Shown here one piece after another: positions 1-12,979 of a stretch of 64,000 nt of DNA. Positions within the stretch are counted from its first letter, which is position 1, and every line of letters starts with the position of its first letter. Under the pieces are notes generated by a model. The model ran no database searches and was not told where the DNA came from. It was given only the letters and a program-made list of their open reading frames with translations. Source of the stretch: Leptasterias polaris. Taxonomy: Eukaryota > Echinodermata > Asteroidea > Forcipulatida > Asteriidae. The stretch lies in contig JAZGTN010000002.1 in the NCBI GenBank assembly GCA_037783415.1, positions 4,526,001 to 4,590,000 on the forward strand, in the 5' to 3' direction. Position numbers and translations under genes: made by a program.

Positions 1-503
1 ATGAAATTCTAAGCCTGGTTTGCTTAGAAAAATTTAACAAATCCTAAATAATAAAAATACTGAGGGGCGTATCAAAGTGCTCATTATTTGTTTTTCAGCA
101 GAGCTATGTTTTAAATTTTGAGACCCATTTATTTAGCACTTTTTTTAAAAGTGCTGCGACGCATTCAGCAGTAACTGCCAGAAACACAGGGGCAAACCTC
201 TTCTCTTAGCGATAAGTGTAACCGAGTTCTTTTACGTGCATTACACAACACATTGCAGCTTTACATCCCATCCGAAGGACAAAGCAATAATGGTTGAGTG
301 TCTTGCTTTGGGGCAAAAGTGTCAAGACCAGAACTTGAACCCACACTCTGCTGATCAGAAACAACAGAGCTAGGGTCCAGTGCAATTGACCACTCAGCAA
401 GAATAACCTTTATGCCTGCTGCAAATGAAAAGTGAAAATGCAACAGTTCATCAAGAACTCTCAATAACACATCTTTTTTAATATCTCTGAAATCCAATCA
501 TAC
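1..503. other. Intronic sequence at left edge
   Basis: This stretch lies downstream (on the minus strand) of the last visible protease exon. The next exon should begin with the Gly-Asp-Ser-Gly-Gly active-site motif in phase 0. I do not find it here on either strand, so the terminal exon probably lies beyond the left edge. No other feature is seen. Confidence 0.6.
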
Positions 504-3500
504 CTGACAAGCATCAATCTGTCCAGTCATGTAACCAGCACAAAACATGCCATCTGTGATCATGTGTGAGTAAATCTCTTCATGGTTGCATATCCTCTGG
601 TGTATAATCGGTATTTGGGCCTGTTGGAGTTTGACCGCTTGATTTCCTCCCACTGATACATAGACCACAGGTTATTGGAGAAGAAGGAAAACAAATGATT
701 TGTCAATTTTTAGTTGGGGGCAGTATCGTCTTGATCCAAAGCAGGGCTGTGGCTTGCTCGTGCAGTAAATTGAGTGAGAGTTCATAAGACCACACCATGG
801 ATTACTGTCTCAAATGCTCATTACAACCCCACCCATGCAGCCACAGAGACCTAGTGAACTACACCATTAATGCAAAACACTGTGTGGACAAATGGAAAAC
901 GACCATTTGATGAAGAAGTTCAAAATTCCATGTACATTCATAGGCCTGCTTTGATCATGATGACACAATCCCTTGAAACCAGTCAAAACAATTGGAGATT
1001 TAGGATTTTAGGTGGCTGCAGACTAACCAGGTAAACATTCATTGTTTAGATCGTTCTGAGAATGCCTAGATTTCTGAGAACAATGAGTTTACTTGGTCCC
1101 AATTTCATGGCTCTGCCTACCGTAAGCAAAGATTGGGTGCTTACTGAAGCAGCCTTACATAAGATTAAATGGAAAATATACAAAATTACTGCATTATGAT
1201 ACATGAATTTCATCTTAGTAGTGAAAACAAAAATCTCTTGTCAATCTACTAGTTCAGTGTGTTACTAATTGAGTGTATTTCACTTTTAAATTCTTGTATT
1301 TATACAGGGTTTGTCCTTCAGCTTTTTCACAAGTCCATAACTCAAATAAACTGTTTTTTAACAGTAAACTAGCCAGCCGGACAACTCGGAAAGAATTTTG
1401 ACTGGTCCTCTTGTGCTTTAACTGGTATTTGGCCAGCAGACCACTGTTAAGGGAGAATGCTGATTTATATCTAAACTAAAGTTGAGTTTTTTTTAATAGT
1501 ATATTTAAAAAACCTTCTCGCCTTCTTAACACAACCTACTTTCTGTGAGTCCCCATCCAGTCACAAAGCATGGTATCTTCTTATTCATGTCCAATTCACG
1601 ATCAAGGCAGGCCGTGTTGATATGCTGACCGTCCAATGGGATAGACCTGTCCAGTACCAAGATGGCGGCATCATTCTGCATGTTGCTGGGATCGTACTCG
1701 GAATGCTTGATGATTTTCGTAACTTTGGCACGCATCTCAAACTTGGCTAGCTTGAGAGTGAGGGTGTGTTTGCCGAGATGAACTTCCCATTTTGCTTTGT
1801 TGCCCCTGGTTTTTGAGATTTGTAAATGAGTTTGGATGGCCGGCTGATTTTTTAAATTCATATTTCAAAAGATTCATATCCAGTGATACAAATCATTTAG
1901 TCTTCTTACATCTTTTGTAGGCTTTGCAATAATTTAGCAATTGAATTCTGCAAACTTCTTATACTTCACTATCAGTAGTATCATTATTTTTAGTTTTAAA
2001 GCAAATTTTGTTGCCGTTAATTTGTGGAGTATTACAAACCAATCTATGACCTTCCCTTTAAGATCATTTTTAGCTCTTTTTGAAATCGACCCCAGGTCAT
2101 TAAAAACACTGTTTCATTGGATCGACTCATTCAAATTTACATGCAAAAGTAATGTAACCTTTGAACACACCAATGTGCGTTTCCACCAAATTGAAATTTC
2201 TCGGTGTTTCTATTCTGACTGACTCTATGCTTTGATAAATCCAATGAGTACAACAAATAAAGGCAAATGGTACTCAAGAGTTGTAAGGGTAAAACAAATT
2301 ATATTCTTCATTCCCGATGCATAATTAACATCTATTAAGTTGTTGCTAAAACATAGGATTCTACCTGCCTCTAGCCACCGGGCTAGCTTGGTGGTCTCGT
2401 GTTAAGACATCTGCTCTAGCAATGCAATCCGAGTGATTTGCCTGTGGTTTTGTCACAGAACTCGTGGAAGTACCGAGTATACAGTGCTTAATACACATCG
2501 GTGTAAGGGTAAAAACAAATTATAGGTACTCCAGAAACTTACATTTTCCCCATGAAGCAGTGAGCGGCCGATAGTACAATGTTGTCTCGTATCAGTGTAC
2601 CGCCACACGCAGCACCGTAGCTTCCCTTCGAGTACTTGAAGATGAGCTGAGCCTGCCAGGGCCAACCACCACGTTCTGTCTCCTTGCCACCAACAACACG
2701 CCTCACAAAGTTACTCTGTTCAGAATTTCTTGTTCCGCAACCCGTTTCTGACATTTATGAGTTGGGGGGGGGGGGGGGGGGGGGAAGGAGGGAAATGTTA
2801 AAATCATGGTTTTTTTAAATTTCAGATGGAGAATTGGATCTGGCCACTTTATTCACATTTCAACTGTTTAGGGAGACTCAAGGAGATATTACTGTCTCCG
2901 TAAAATTCCAACCCATACTTTTATAAAGAACTGTTATTTTGAAAACATCCTTTTGAAAGTTGCTCCCGATATATATTTTGCCCATCACATACTAATGGTC
3001 TCTCAAGGCGGGGGCCAAAAAAGGGCAGAGGGGAAAGTAGATAGATGTCCTTTTCGTCAAAGACTCATATTTGCAGAGTTTGAAAATGGCAGCAAGGGCT
3101 ATGTCGAGAATCACCACAACATTAGCTTAACTCTGCCTGAAACCTTTCTCCAAATGTGGCTACAATTGTTCCCCAAATTAAGAAACCTTTCTGCTTTCTG
3201 TTTTATTGGGGGTGATGATCCCTCATGATCTCCCATTCTGTCCCTAATCTCCCTCAGCCATTTCATACTAAAGGACCAGACTGACTGTCCCTCAGCTGGT
3301 AACCTTATTCTGGTAAACATATTTTTGTTGTGCTTAGCTACTTTTTATCCTCAAGCAGCTCTATCAAATTGGGCTCTGGGTTAAACAAAATAATAATAAC
3401 ATTTCTTACCCTTTTCTGGAACACATTCTTTCAATTGACATTCCTCGGTTGCAATTTCTTTTCCAGCACATGTGGAACTCAGTTGGTGGCATGATCTATA

Positions 3501-6500
3501 ACGGGTCCTCTCACCAGGTCCACACTCCGTGTCACACTCCGACCACTCGGACCATGTACCCCAGCCATACTCGGGTTCCCATGAAGAATTTACTTCTAAG
3601 AGTTGAACATGATTAAATTAATTTGTGCGCATTGGATTTAAGAAAGAAGTTATGGCTGATCTGGAATGAAGGGATGCATGTCGTTCCTTTCTTTTTCTCC
3701 TCATCCTTAACCTGGTTTCAACAATGCAGCCTATTCCTTACCAAATTCAACCTCATTTGAGCTTTCCAACTGCCTCAACCTGAGATTTGCTGGCAGGGAA
3801 CGTAAGTAAACATGATTGGCACACTAACACAGTGTATGATGCTCCAACCACACCAGTGCAGTACATTCTCCAACAAATTGTATTTTTATTGAAATTATCC
3901 CAAGACCCAAGACCAAACTACACGAAAAATCACTTTAACCCAATACAGCAGGAAGAGCATTAAACATTTACACAAAAATGAAAACACTTGGCGTTTAGAA
4001 AAGAGTGGAAGGGGTGTCCTTCCTAGCCAACCCGACCCACCATTCAAACACACTTGCTCTCAAAAATCCTGCAGGTTATCGACAAGCGGCCTTATTACAT
4101 GGTGTCTCTGCAAACCTCACTTTATTGTATCAATTCAATCGTGCAAAGTTTCAAATCCTTTCTAAGTGTGCAATACAAAAATGGAAAGTGATAAATGGGA
4201 AGGAATTCAAGGTACAGGAAATTGTTCAACCCCAATCCTGGGACCTCAACCAAAACAACACATTTGAGTAATACAAACCCCTGTAAAATTCCATGTCTAA
4301 AGCAAGATCCCAAATAACACATGGCACAATATATAACAAAAAAGCAGGAAAGAGGACAGTGGTGTAACCAGACTTTTTTATTTTGGGAGGCAAGCGAGAG
4401 CAAACACATAATTTTGGAGGCTATTTAGTGTATCATTTGTGTATTTTTTCGATCTCATTGGGGGGGGGGGCAAGAGTTCTGAGTAGAGTGGCAGCCCCCT
4501 ACCCCCTCCCCCTCTGCTTTCACCACAGCAAGGGGACTATTCCCCCATTCTTAATCTACTGCTCCATCCCCCCCCCCTCCCCACCCCCTCCCCACCTTCC
4601 AATTAAACATCTTCCTTACTGCATTTAACCTCATCGGAGCCATCTCCACAATCTTCTTCATCATCACATCGCCAACCCTGTGGCACACAAAAGTAGCCAT
4701 GCTCACATAGAAAATCGCCCGTCCAGCAACGCTCTTTAACTGCAGTAGAAAATAAAAAATATAACAAAGAAATATATAACACTGTGGTAAGACAAATACC
4801 AGGTTAGAACTACATGGGCCTTATTAAAATTCTTGTTGAATTTAATTTTTCCAAGTTAGATTTGATGTTTTGCTTTGCGTAAACTGTATACACTACTCTA
4901 GTTTTAGAGTAACAACTATTTAAGGGAGAAACACATCAGGGATTTAAGAACCAGTTATTGATTTATCCTCTAGTTTTCAATAAACATACCAGAAAAATAA
5001 GTTGTGAAAATTTCACAAATTCAGTCACAATTCACAAAAATAACATTACTTTCTTGTCACAGATTTTGAGCAAACCTCCTTGATTTAATGCTATTTCAAA
5101 CAATTGTAATAATTTTTGAAGAGTTTGTGGTTTCTGAATGGAAGAGGTGGGCTCCAAATGGAGTAAAGAGTATATATAACCCAACTGGGATAATGTTTTT
5201 GGAAAACAACTATATGAGTCTTACTGTCATTGCCACAAGCATCAGGCATTTCATCCGAGATATCGTCGCAGTCAGCGATGTTATCGCACTTCCATGATGG
5301 CTTGATACACCTCTCACCATCATCACACCCGAAACAAGCTGTTATATCATGAACATTCAAAACAGGTTACCAAGTACTGGTACAAAATATTTACATGTAC
5401 AGGTAAAATACATATATTAGAAATGATCATGATAGTGTGATCATGTCTTCAACAATTTCTACTTTATTTGTGTTTTTAAACTGTAATAAATAAATATAAA
5501 AAATTACAAAAATCAAAAAATAAATATAAACAAAAGTACTTACAAAGATTGAACACCAATTTATTTGTATTGATTCATTGAATCATTTTTGGGGGCGTTG
5601 CAATTTTCGTTATTTGTTGCTACTCTGGAAACAAAGCTGTAACTCTACAATTCGAAATTTACAAATCATTTAGAAATTATCTGTTTTATTATTTTGAGGT
5701 CTAACATTTCAAATACAAGGCCTACTGATAGAGAACTTTACCACTATTAGTTTTACGTGTCACCGCCCATTTCTGACATTGTATCTCTCATGCAACATGT
5801 TCTAACAAAAAACAACTTTTCGTTCCTGGGTAAGAATTTCCTACAGGTACATGGCACTGCAATGGGTACACGGCACTGCAATGGGTACACGTATGGCACC
5901 TTCAATGGCCTGACTTTTCATGAGTCAACTTGAACAGCGCATGTTGACGTCGGCCCCTTGCCGTCCCTGGGTCTGGTGGCGCTATATCGATGACATCTTT
6001 TTCATCTGGACTAGTGATGAAGCAAGCCTCATAGCATTCATTAACCACATTAATTCCTTCCACAGGACCATCAAATTCACGAATGAATACTCGACCAAGG
6101 ACACCCACTTTCTGGATGTCAAGGTCATAAAGATGGATGATGGATTAACCACAGATCTCTTTGTTAAACCTACAGATAAACATCAATACCTCCACTCAAC
6201 CAGCTGTCACCCCCGCATAGCCTACAGTCAGGCCCTCAGACTCCGTCGAATCTGTTCTAATGATTCTGATTTTTTCCACCACTCACAGGAACTTAAGAAA
6301 CACCTTGTTTCCAGGGGTCATAGCTCCCTAGCAGTCCATCGAGCGATTCAGAAAGTCAAGGCTCGTTCTAGGGAGTCTGTACTCTCCAAAGGACCCAAGC
6401 AACCAAGGGGAAAGTTTCTTTTGTTGTTACTTTTCACCCCTCACTTCCTCCCATTCGTAAAATAACCAGTTCTAACCATCATATTCTTCACACATCAGAT

Positions 6501-9213
6501 CGGCTTCAACATGCTGTACAGGAAGAACCCATAGTTGCCTACCGACGCCCACCCAGTCTCAGGGATCTCATCGTCCGGGCAGAAGTCCCCCCTTTGCCAC
6601 AGGGTACTTTTAGGTGTTCCAACACATCAAAATGCATCGTTTGTAGACAACACATCAGCGAATCAGACTCCTTTACCAGCCATACTGGTGGTACCACGCA
6701 TAAGACAAGGGGTCATGTCACCTGCACCACAACTAATCTAATCTATCTAATATCTTGCAGAGTTTGTGGTGTTCAATATATAGGTGAAACAAGAACTACA
6801 CTGAAGAGGCGTTTCTACGGCCACAGATCCACAGTCAACACCCAAAAGCTGGATACACCTGTAGGCTTCAATCTTCCTAACCACTCCATTTTTGACATGA
6901 ATTTACAGGGCATTGAGGCACTAGGTAACTGCAGAGAGACTGTCCGTCTGAGTAGGGAGAAATTGTGGATAAGGCGCATAAAGACCACTCAGCCCCATGG
7001 TTTGAACATCCAAGAAGGAAATGACTAATAACCTTTTGTCTTTGCCTTCTCCCTTTCCCCCACAGATATCTATATTTTTAGTCTGCCCTTCATTGTATTA
7101 ACTAATTATTTACTTTTCTTCCAACCCTCCATTTTGTCCTTTGTGTTTCCAACTTCTTGTGGTCAAGCCATCCCCTTCCCTCCAACCCCCCCCCCCCCCC
7201 CGTGTCTCCATAATCCCTGCTCACCCCCTGCTTTTTCTGAATGCTTTCTGCTTTTCTCTCTCCACTCTATCTATTCATGTATTTCCACTTGACTGCTCTT
7301 GTCAGCCTTGTATGCATGTATGTGTGTTGTCTTGTCATTTAGCCTTCGAGAAAGACTCTGCTAGGGTCGAAACGTCAGGCCACTAACTAACTTTTTGCAC
7401 TATTAGTTTTAATTAGCCAATTATGGGGTTTTTTTATTGGCAAAATTGGGTGGTTTGGGGTGTTGGTGTCTTTCTTGGGTTCTTATTTTTGTTATTTTTT
7501 CCCGATGTGTTTTATGGAAACAGTGTAACTATAAAATGCCTGATGGTGTATTATGAGGGCTTACTTACAAATTTTCTTGCTGCTGCAGTGGTCTGGTGCC
7601 TCATCTGTCCCATCTTGACAATCTAACGCCCCATCACATAATTGAGAATCTTTCAAACATACGGTGCCGTTGTCACACTTACTTGATTGACACTTCAGTT
7701 GGACTTCACAGAGAAAAGGGGTTGAAAAAAGGAAACAAGATCCTTGACAATGAATTTATATATGTCCCTTGTTGGAGAAATAGTAATACAAATGTATTTA
7801 GTGGTCAAGTAGACTTTTAGCTTTGAGTCTAAAATTAAGACTTGGAAGTCAAACTATGTACACAAATGCATGCTTCAAAATGACTACCAATTTGATGGTG
7901 TATAAGTTTTAGCTCAAAGAGATGATATTATCTTCCTGCTATGGTTAAAAGTTTTTCTTATACAGGGAGTAGTTATATGCCGAGTATTTGAAATTGTCAC
8001 ATAATTCCACTCAGAAATTACACAATGTATGCTGTTTAAATTCAATTTGATTTGAATGATACATAATAAATATATATGTATTTTTATGATTTAATTGCAA
8101 CAACTGGGCATACTTAAATTCTGACAAAAATGGGTTTAAGTTCAATTTTATTTGATTGATACATAATAAATAAATAGATATTGTTTATGATTTAAATGCA
8201 ACAACTGGGCAAACTTAAATTCTGACAAAATGGGTTTAAACTTGTTGGATTAAGCATACTTATCGATACTAATGGAAAAAACACCATCTGTGTTTGCTTC
8301 ATGTTTCTTTTGTTTTATTGTTTTGTTTTTGTTTTTTATTGCAATCACTTTAAATGATACTTACTGCAGTTTCCCTCTTTTTCATCAGAGTTATCCTTGC
8401 AGTCCGATTGGCCATCGCACAACCACGACTCAGCAATGACTTTCTTCCCATCCTCACAAGTAAATCCTTGCAAATGATAATTTTTAAAAGAAAACAAAAG
8501 ATCTTACAAGCCCTTAGAGACACACCAAAGTTTTTCTGAAAGGTTTTCTTAAGAACTGAGATAACATGTTTATAAAATAATGTGAAATTAGCTACTGCCC
8601 TACTGGTATTCTAGATTAATTCTTTGTGAACAAAACAGATTTGCACTTTTTACTGCAAAATTAGCTATCAAAGTAATTAAACTTATTCTACTAACAAATT
8701 CATTAGTTGTGAGATGGACAACAATAATTGTGTATTGTTGTATGATTGTCCTTGCTAGTGTATTGACAATATTTGTCCATACTATACGTTCGACAGTTTC
8801 CCTAAAAGATGCCTGTTATTAAAACTCTGTACGGCGGTCCCTAATAATGTTCATGGGGCCGGGAGGTTACGCGTCCCGATGTCGGCACAAGTCCCGTGCC
8901 CGATGTCGGCGCAGTGCCGGTTTGTGGGGACGCGCCATTTTATGCCTGCAGAGTGCTTTGTGTTAACCCAAAAACTGTAGCCATTTGCTTGCGATATCTA
9001 TTTATTGTTGCAATGTTGATATCAAAACATCAGCACAAAAGTCTCAAGCTTGGTAGCGATTGTAAAATGTTGAACTACCTGTGTATGTGCACTCATGATG
9101 TTCGTCGCTTCGGTCGTTGCAATCGTAATACCAGTCGCACTGCAGGCTAGCTTCAATGCACGTACCATCGCTACAGGTGAATCTGTTCGGACCACCACAG
9201 TTTTCGGATGTAT
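504..9213 (-). CDS. Mosaic serine protease, LDLa x5 - TSP1 - trypsin-like (3' partial)
   Basis: Nine exons read on the minus strand: 9213-9079, 8466-8365, 7703-7569, 5338-5225 and 4739-4620 (one LDL-receptor class A module each), 3595-3410 (thrombospondin type 1, [10 protein letters not shown]), then 2747-2543, 1805-1540 and 652-504 (protease domain). The protease exons show the activation site R-VVGG, the catalytic His in LSAAHC, the catalytic Asp in NDAAILVL and the substrate-pocket lead-in [15 protein letters not shown]. The exon with the catalytic Ser is outside the window. Every intron between the extracellular modules is phase 1, as expected for shuffled modules, and frames join across all eight junctions seen. 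The first LDLa exon starts mid-codon, so at least one more 5' exon exists; no signal peptide or membrane anchor was found. The architecture resembles secreted or membrane-anchored matriptase/enteropeptidase-type proteases. The biological role is not inferable. Confidence 0.88.
5756..7398 (+). mobile_element. Penelope-like retroelement, 5'-truncated and decayed
   Basis: The element sits antisense inside the protease intron between exons 7703-7569 and 5338-5225. The reverse transcriptase part (about 5,830-6,420) has the catalytic motif RYIDDIFF followed by Penelope-type sequence. A second frame (about 6,530-7,027) encodes a GIY-YIG endonuclease: a Cys-pair finger ([10 protein letters not shown]) and then [18 protein letters not shown]. 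Lesions are a 19-bp tandem duplication near 5,855-5,892 that breaks frame, a TGA just upstream of 5,920, and a frame change between about 6,400 and 6,530. The tail carries a 'gggtcgaaacgtcag' motif like other Penelope 3' ends. A 13-bp direct repeat (5743-5755 and 7399-7411) probably marks the target duplication. It is a dead copy. Confidence 0.85.
8041..8240. repeat. Two-copy tandem duplication, about 100-bp unit
   Basis: Two successive A+T-rich units share the blocks 'gatacataataaat', 'gcaacaactgggca' and 'cttaaattctgacaaaa', with scattered substitutions. It is intronic in the protease gene and no function is suggested. Confidence 0.75.
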
Positions 9214-10340
9214 CTGGGGATACCAAATGGGAAAAGAAAATACAGATCAATCACTTACCACAATAAAACAATGTTGACAATTTTTATTTTAAAGTTGATT
9301 GACATTTTAATTTATTCGTAGTACCACAATTTAAGGATTTGTCATATTATTCAAAACTACCTCCTCTCCGGGAAATAGCGACTGGTTTGAAATTAATGGC
9401 CGATGGTGTACACTTGCAAGGCAACTCTGGCCATAGATATTCTAATTAGAACTCCTATTATTTGTTTTAAAAACACTCACTACTTTATTACTCTTGTGGG
9501 TTGTCTAGTCTATGAATGCTTTTGAACGAGCAAGACTGGAAAGAAATAATTAATCCAACAGAGTAACATCCCGTTGAATTACTCACGAGGCAACAGATGT
9601 AATAATAACCTGTAATTTCAATGGTCGCGCCCTCAAAGCAGACAATCATTTTGGCCGGGGGCAACAACACCATGTTGTTCCCAAATACATAGTTACACAA
9701 GTTTACGAACCTTTTGCATTTGATAAAAAAGAAGCTGCAATTATAATCATCATTACAGTTACAGGATGTAGCAAGGTTGGAGTAGCCATATCCCCACCGT
9801 AAGGCCAGACGAATTAACGGTGTGCAGAACAACGTTGGGTTGGTCGAATGCTGAAGTCAACTTGTGTTTGTTTCGTTCTGCACAATGTATCTACCATGGT
9901 TTTGTCTATCATTGTTGTTTCTGGTCGGGAATTTGAGATATTCAAAATGTCATTTGTTACTAAGAATGTGCTGCCATTCTTAAGTGCGGTCATTGGTTTG
10001 GGAATTCACGGGAAGGAAAGGTTACGCAAATTTTCACAAGGGGGTGTGGACGACTCTCTGGTTCATTCATTCATTTCATTCATTCATAAATTTCACAGGT
10101 AAAAACATCACATTACATCATCAAAATAGACATAAAATACAAAAGGCATGAAATATAGAAATATAAACAGCAGATTCCACAATACATTCCAAAGGCAGGA
10201 CAATGACACACCTGAAGGATGACAAAAAAGTAAACTAAATTACTGGTTTTTTTAAGACGACGCATTGCGATGTTTCCCAAGTGCGGAGCCAACTTCAACA
10301 ATTTTGACAGAAAAGCAGGACGAGGGGTACAAATATTATG
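9214..10340. other. Upstream protease intron; possible retroelement 3' scrap
   Basis: No supported exon was found, although the protease gene must continue upstream on the minus strand. A Cys-rich minus-strand ORF (9832-9488) has no domain I recognise. From about 10,060 to 10,340 a minus-strand remnant ends in (TCAT)n next to 10,060-10,085. Its short reading frame looks like the C-terminal edge of a non-LTR reverse transcriptase, but this is weak. Confidence 0.3.
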
Positions 10341-11587
10341 TCTCCGATGGTGTGCAATATAATCTCTGGTTGGCTGTGGGCTTGGAACGGTAATGACGAA
10401 GCATTGGCTGATGTAGCCATAGAGTTGTAGCCATAGCCAGACCTGTATGGCTTCACGTCTATAGCAAGTGGCTTGTAGGTTCGGGGGGCATATGTGAAAG
10501 AAAATAATTATTAGGGTCGCGTGGTCTGTTTGTTTGTTTGTTTGTTTGTTTGTTTGTTTGTTGGGTTGTTTGTCTGTTTGTTTGTTTGTTTGTTTGTTTA
10601 TCGGGTTGTTGTGGCGTTTGTTTGTTTGTGTGTTTGTTCGTTTGTTGGGGTGTTTCTTTCTCGTGATGTTTGTCTGTTTTTGTTGTTGGTTTTTAGTTTT
10701 TTTTAATTTTATCTCAGCATATTGTGACGTCGGCTCAAGTCACCAGGCGTCGGCACTGGATGTCGATGGTAGCGTCGGCACGGTGGTGTTGGTTCCCTAC
10801 TACTGTATCGGCCACAGCACCAAGTTCTTTTCCTGTTTCGTCAAACACTGGACCAGCAACGGGATGGAAAGCGCAGCGGGATAAACCTCAGCTTACAGGG
10901 GAAGGAGGGGACCTAAAGTGGGCTCTATATTAACCCTGGGTAAATAATACAGACGACGGAGACTGTCTTCAAGCTGCAGTGGTCAAACGCCTTTATTCGT
11001 TCATAATGCTCACGAATTATTATCAATCAATGGTTACAATCATTCATACATAAACACTCATCTAATTCTCTCTCGACTCCTGTTATTTCTGATTTCTCAA
11101 CTTGGCCCATACATCACATTTTATGGGAAAACTAATCCCATAGGTAGGTAAGCCGACTACCAAATATCCTGTCCTATTGAGTAACGTACAATTTCAAGCT
11201 GACCAATCACGTACTAGAACGATCCGTAAACAACATCGTCCGTGACTTAGACTCGGGCCAGGAACTTTCAAGCCAATCGAAGTAACACCTTACTTCATGG
11301 AACGTCTATCAATATCTGCATACAATGTTATTCGACATTGGGATAATTTAAACTCTGAACTATATGTAGTCTACCGCTACAATTAATATCCGTTACAACT
11401 TTTTGGGTAGATCGTTGGGTTTTTTTCCCCAATGCAACTGAAGAGTGCATCCGGACACTGTTGATAATACGGTTTAATTTTGTTATGATCACCACATAGT
11501 CTATGCCTGTGGAGTTTTTTTGACAAATTTGTGGCCAAGCGCTGTGATCAGTTACTGATTGAACGGTTGTAACTGCAAGTAGAAAAG

Positions 11588-12916
11588 ATGGCTGTCTTGG
11601 TTTGGAAGTTTGCTCTGTTAGTTGCTTCAATAACGGGCGTGATTGCAAATCAGTATGATCCCCACATTTATCCTGAACACGGGCCGTTCATCGAAGGTTG
11701 GTACGCCCGTATAACGGACTCGTCCTCCTCATGCTCCTTTGGCGTTCTATTCGGTCGAGTCTTGCCAAGACCCTTGGAGGCAATACCGAACGACAGCACA
11801 GCTCCCCTGACGTATATTGCCATCATTCGAAGCGACGGCACCTCGGCACCGTTCGTCGTGGCCGAGGCCTACCCGGACCAGGACAGTATCTCGGTGACGG
11901 TGTCCGGTGGCAGACCGGTGACTAGGAATCCAGACAACTTGAGTCCATCATATTTCGAATGGTTAGCTAAGCCGTACGGATTCTTCAATGTGACACCAGA
12001 TTCGACAACGTTCGACTTTACAATTGGAAACGATCGCTTCTCGGGAAACTTCGGGCCCCCACTTCCGTGGGGACCTCGCGGTGAAGGTGAGACTGTTTTC
12101 CTCCATGTTTACCCGAAATGCTTCTAAAACGACCTCTATACTTGCAAAGCTTTTTACAGAACTCTTGGGGGTCAAAGTTATTCTAAAAACAAAATACACA
12201 GCGAGGGTACAATAAAAATTAGCAATTACTAAATTTAGAATTGTAAAATACCTCACTTTCCTTTTAGTTATTCTTATGGCTTTTCCCCATCAGGGCCAGA
12301 GGCATGGCTTGGCAACGTACCGTTCATCCCTCTTCATTGGTTCGTCTATAGCCTAGCAACACTTGGCGATTATACCTGGGAGAATATAGAGACGGGCCTC
12401 AGCATCCACGGCAATGGTAAAATGCATCAGGAGAAGAACTGGGGGAAAGGTTTCCCTCCATCCTGGATCTGGATGCAGGGTGTCAACTCGTCTGCCATGA
12501 CGGCCTTCGCAGGAACCTTCGGTGTGTTAGAGTTTGGCCCTCTATCGGTACCAGCTCACCTCTTCGGTGTCAGGGACTTCAACACCGGGCTGGACTTGAA
12601 CTTCTACCCCGCTAATTCAGTTTCTCGAGTGACCACAGATGGCTGCTCTGGTGAGGTGTCCATAGAATTGGGTTTTTTCTGGCACAAGTTGATCATAAAG
12701 GCAAGGGCGCCCCCATCGACCCTTCAGCAGTGTCTGAGAGGGCCTACCGAGCGGGGCTTCGAGAAAGTACTGGTTGAAAGCTACGCAGCAACGGTTGACA
12801 TCTCCGTGTATAAACGTCGGCTGCTTCGCTACCGGCTTTTGGAAACTCTGAGTTTCGAAGGGGCTGCTCTGGAGTTCGGCGGAGGGGAACTCTGTCCAGA
12901 AAATCCCTGTAAATAG
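11588..12916 (+). CDS. Secreted tocopherol-cyclase-like protein, 373 aa
   Basis: Exon 1 is 11588-12086 and exon 2 is 12294-12916, joined across a phase-1 GT-AG intron; the sum is 374 codons including stop. Residues 1-20 form a hydrophobic signal peptide (MAVLVWKFALLVASITGVIA). The mature start has HGPFIEGWYARI (residues 31-42), like the N-terminal segment of tocopherol cyclases. The family hallmark EKNWGKGFPPSWIWMQG begins at residue 213. The order GWY segment, then GP-W block, then EKNWG-FP-W-W-Q matches the tocopherol cyclase family (Pfam Tocopherol_cycl), which in plants and cyanobacteria closes the chromanol ring of vitamin E. Animals do not make tocopherol, so a lipid-binding or other cyclase-fold role is more likely; activity is unproven. 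Alternative donor GT at 12081 would drop two residues. A truncated paralogue lies at 16,998-17,310. Confidence 0.82.
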
Positions 12917-12979
12917 AATTCTGTTGCTTTTAACACATCGGCTATTTTTAAAGACATCAAAATAATTGTATAACCTGAT

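Noticed and set aside
9488..9832. Cys-rich minus-strand ORF as an upstream protease exon
   Set aside because: The good donor (ctc|gtgagt) is not in the phase needed to join the first LDLa exon, and no known domain pattern fits.
10724..10933. Extra exon upstream of the cyclase-like gene
   Set aside because: Its duplicate at 16,770-16,960 does not preserve frame, and neither carries a conserved motif.
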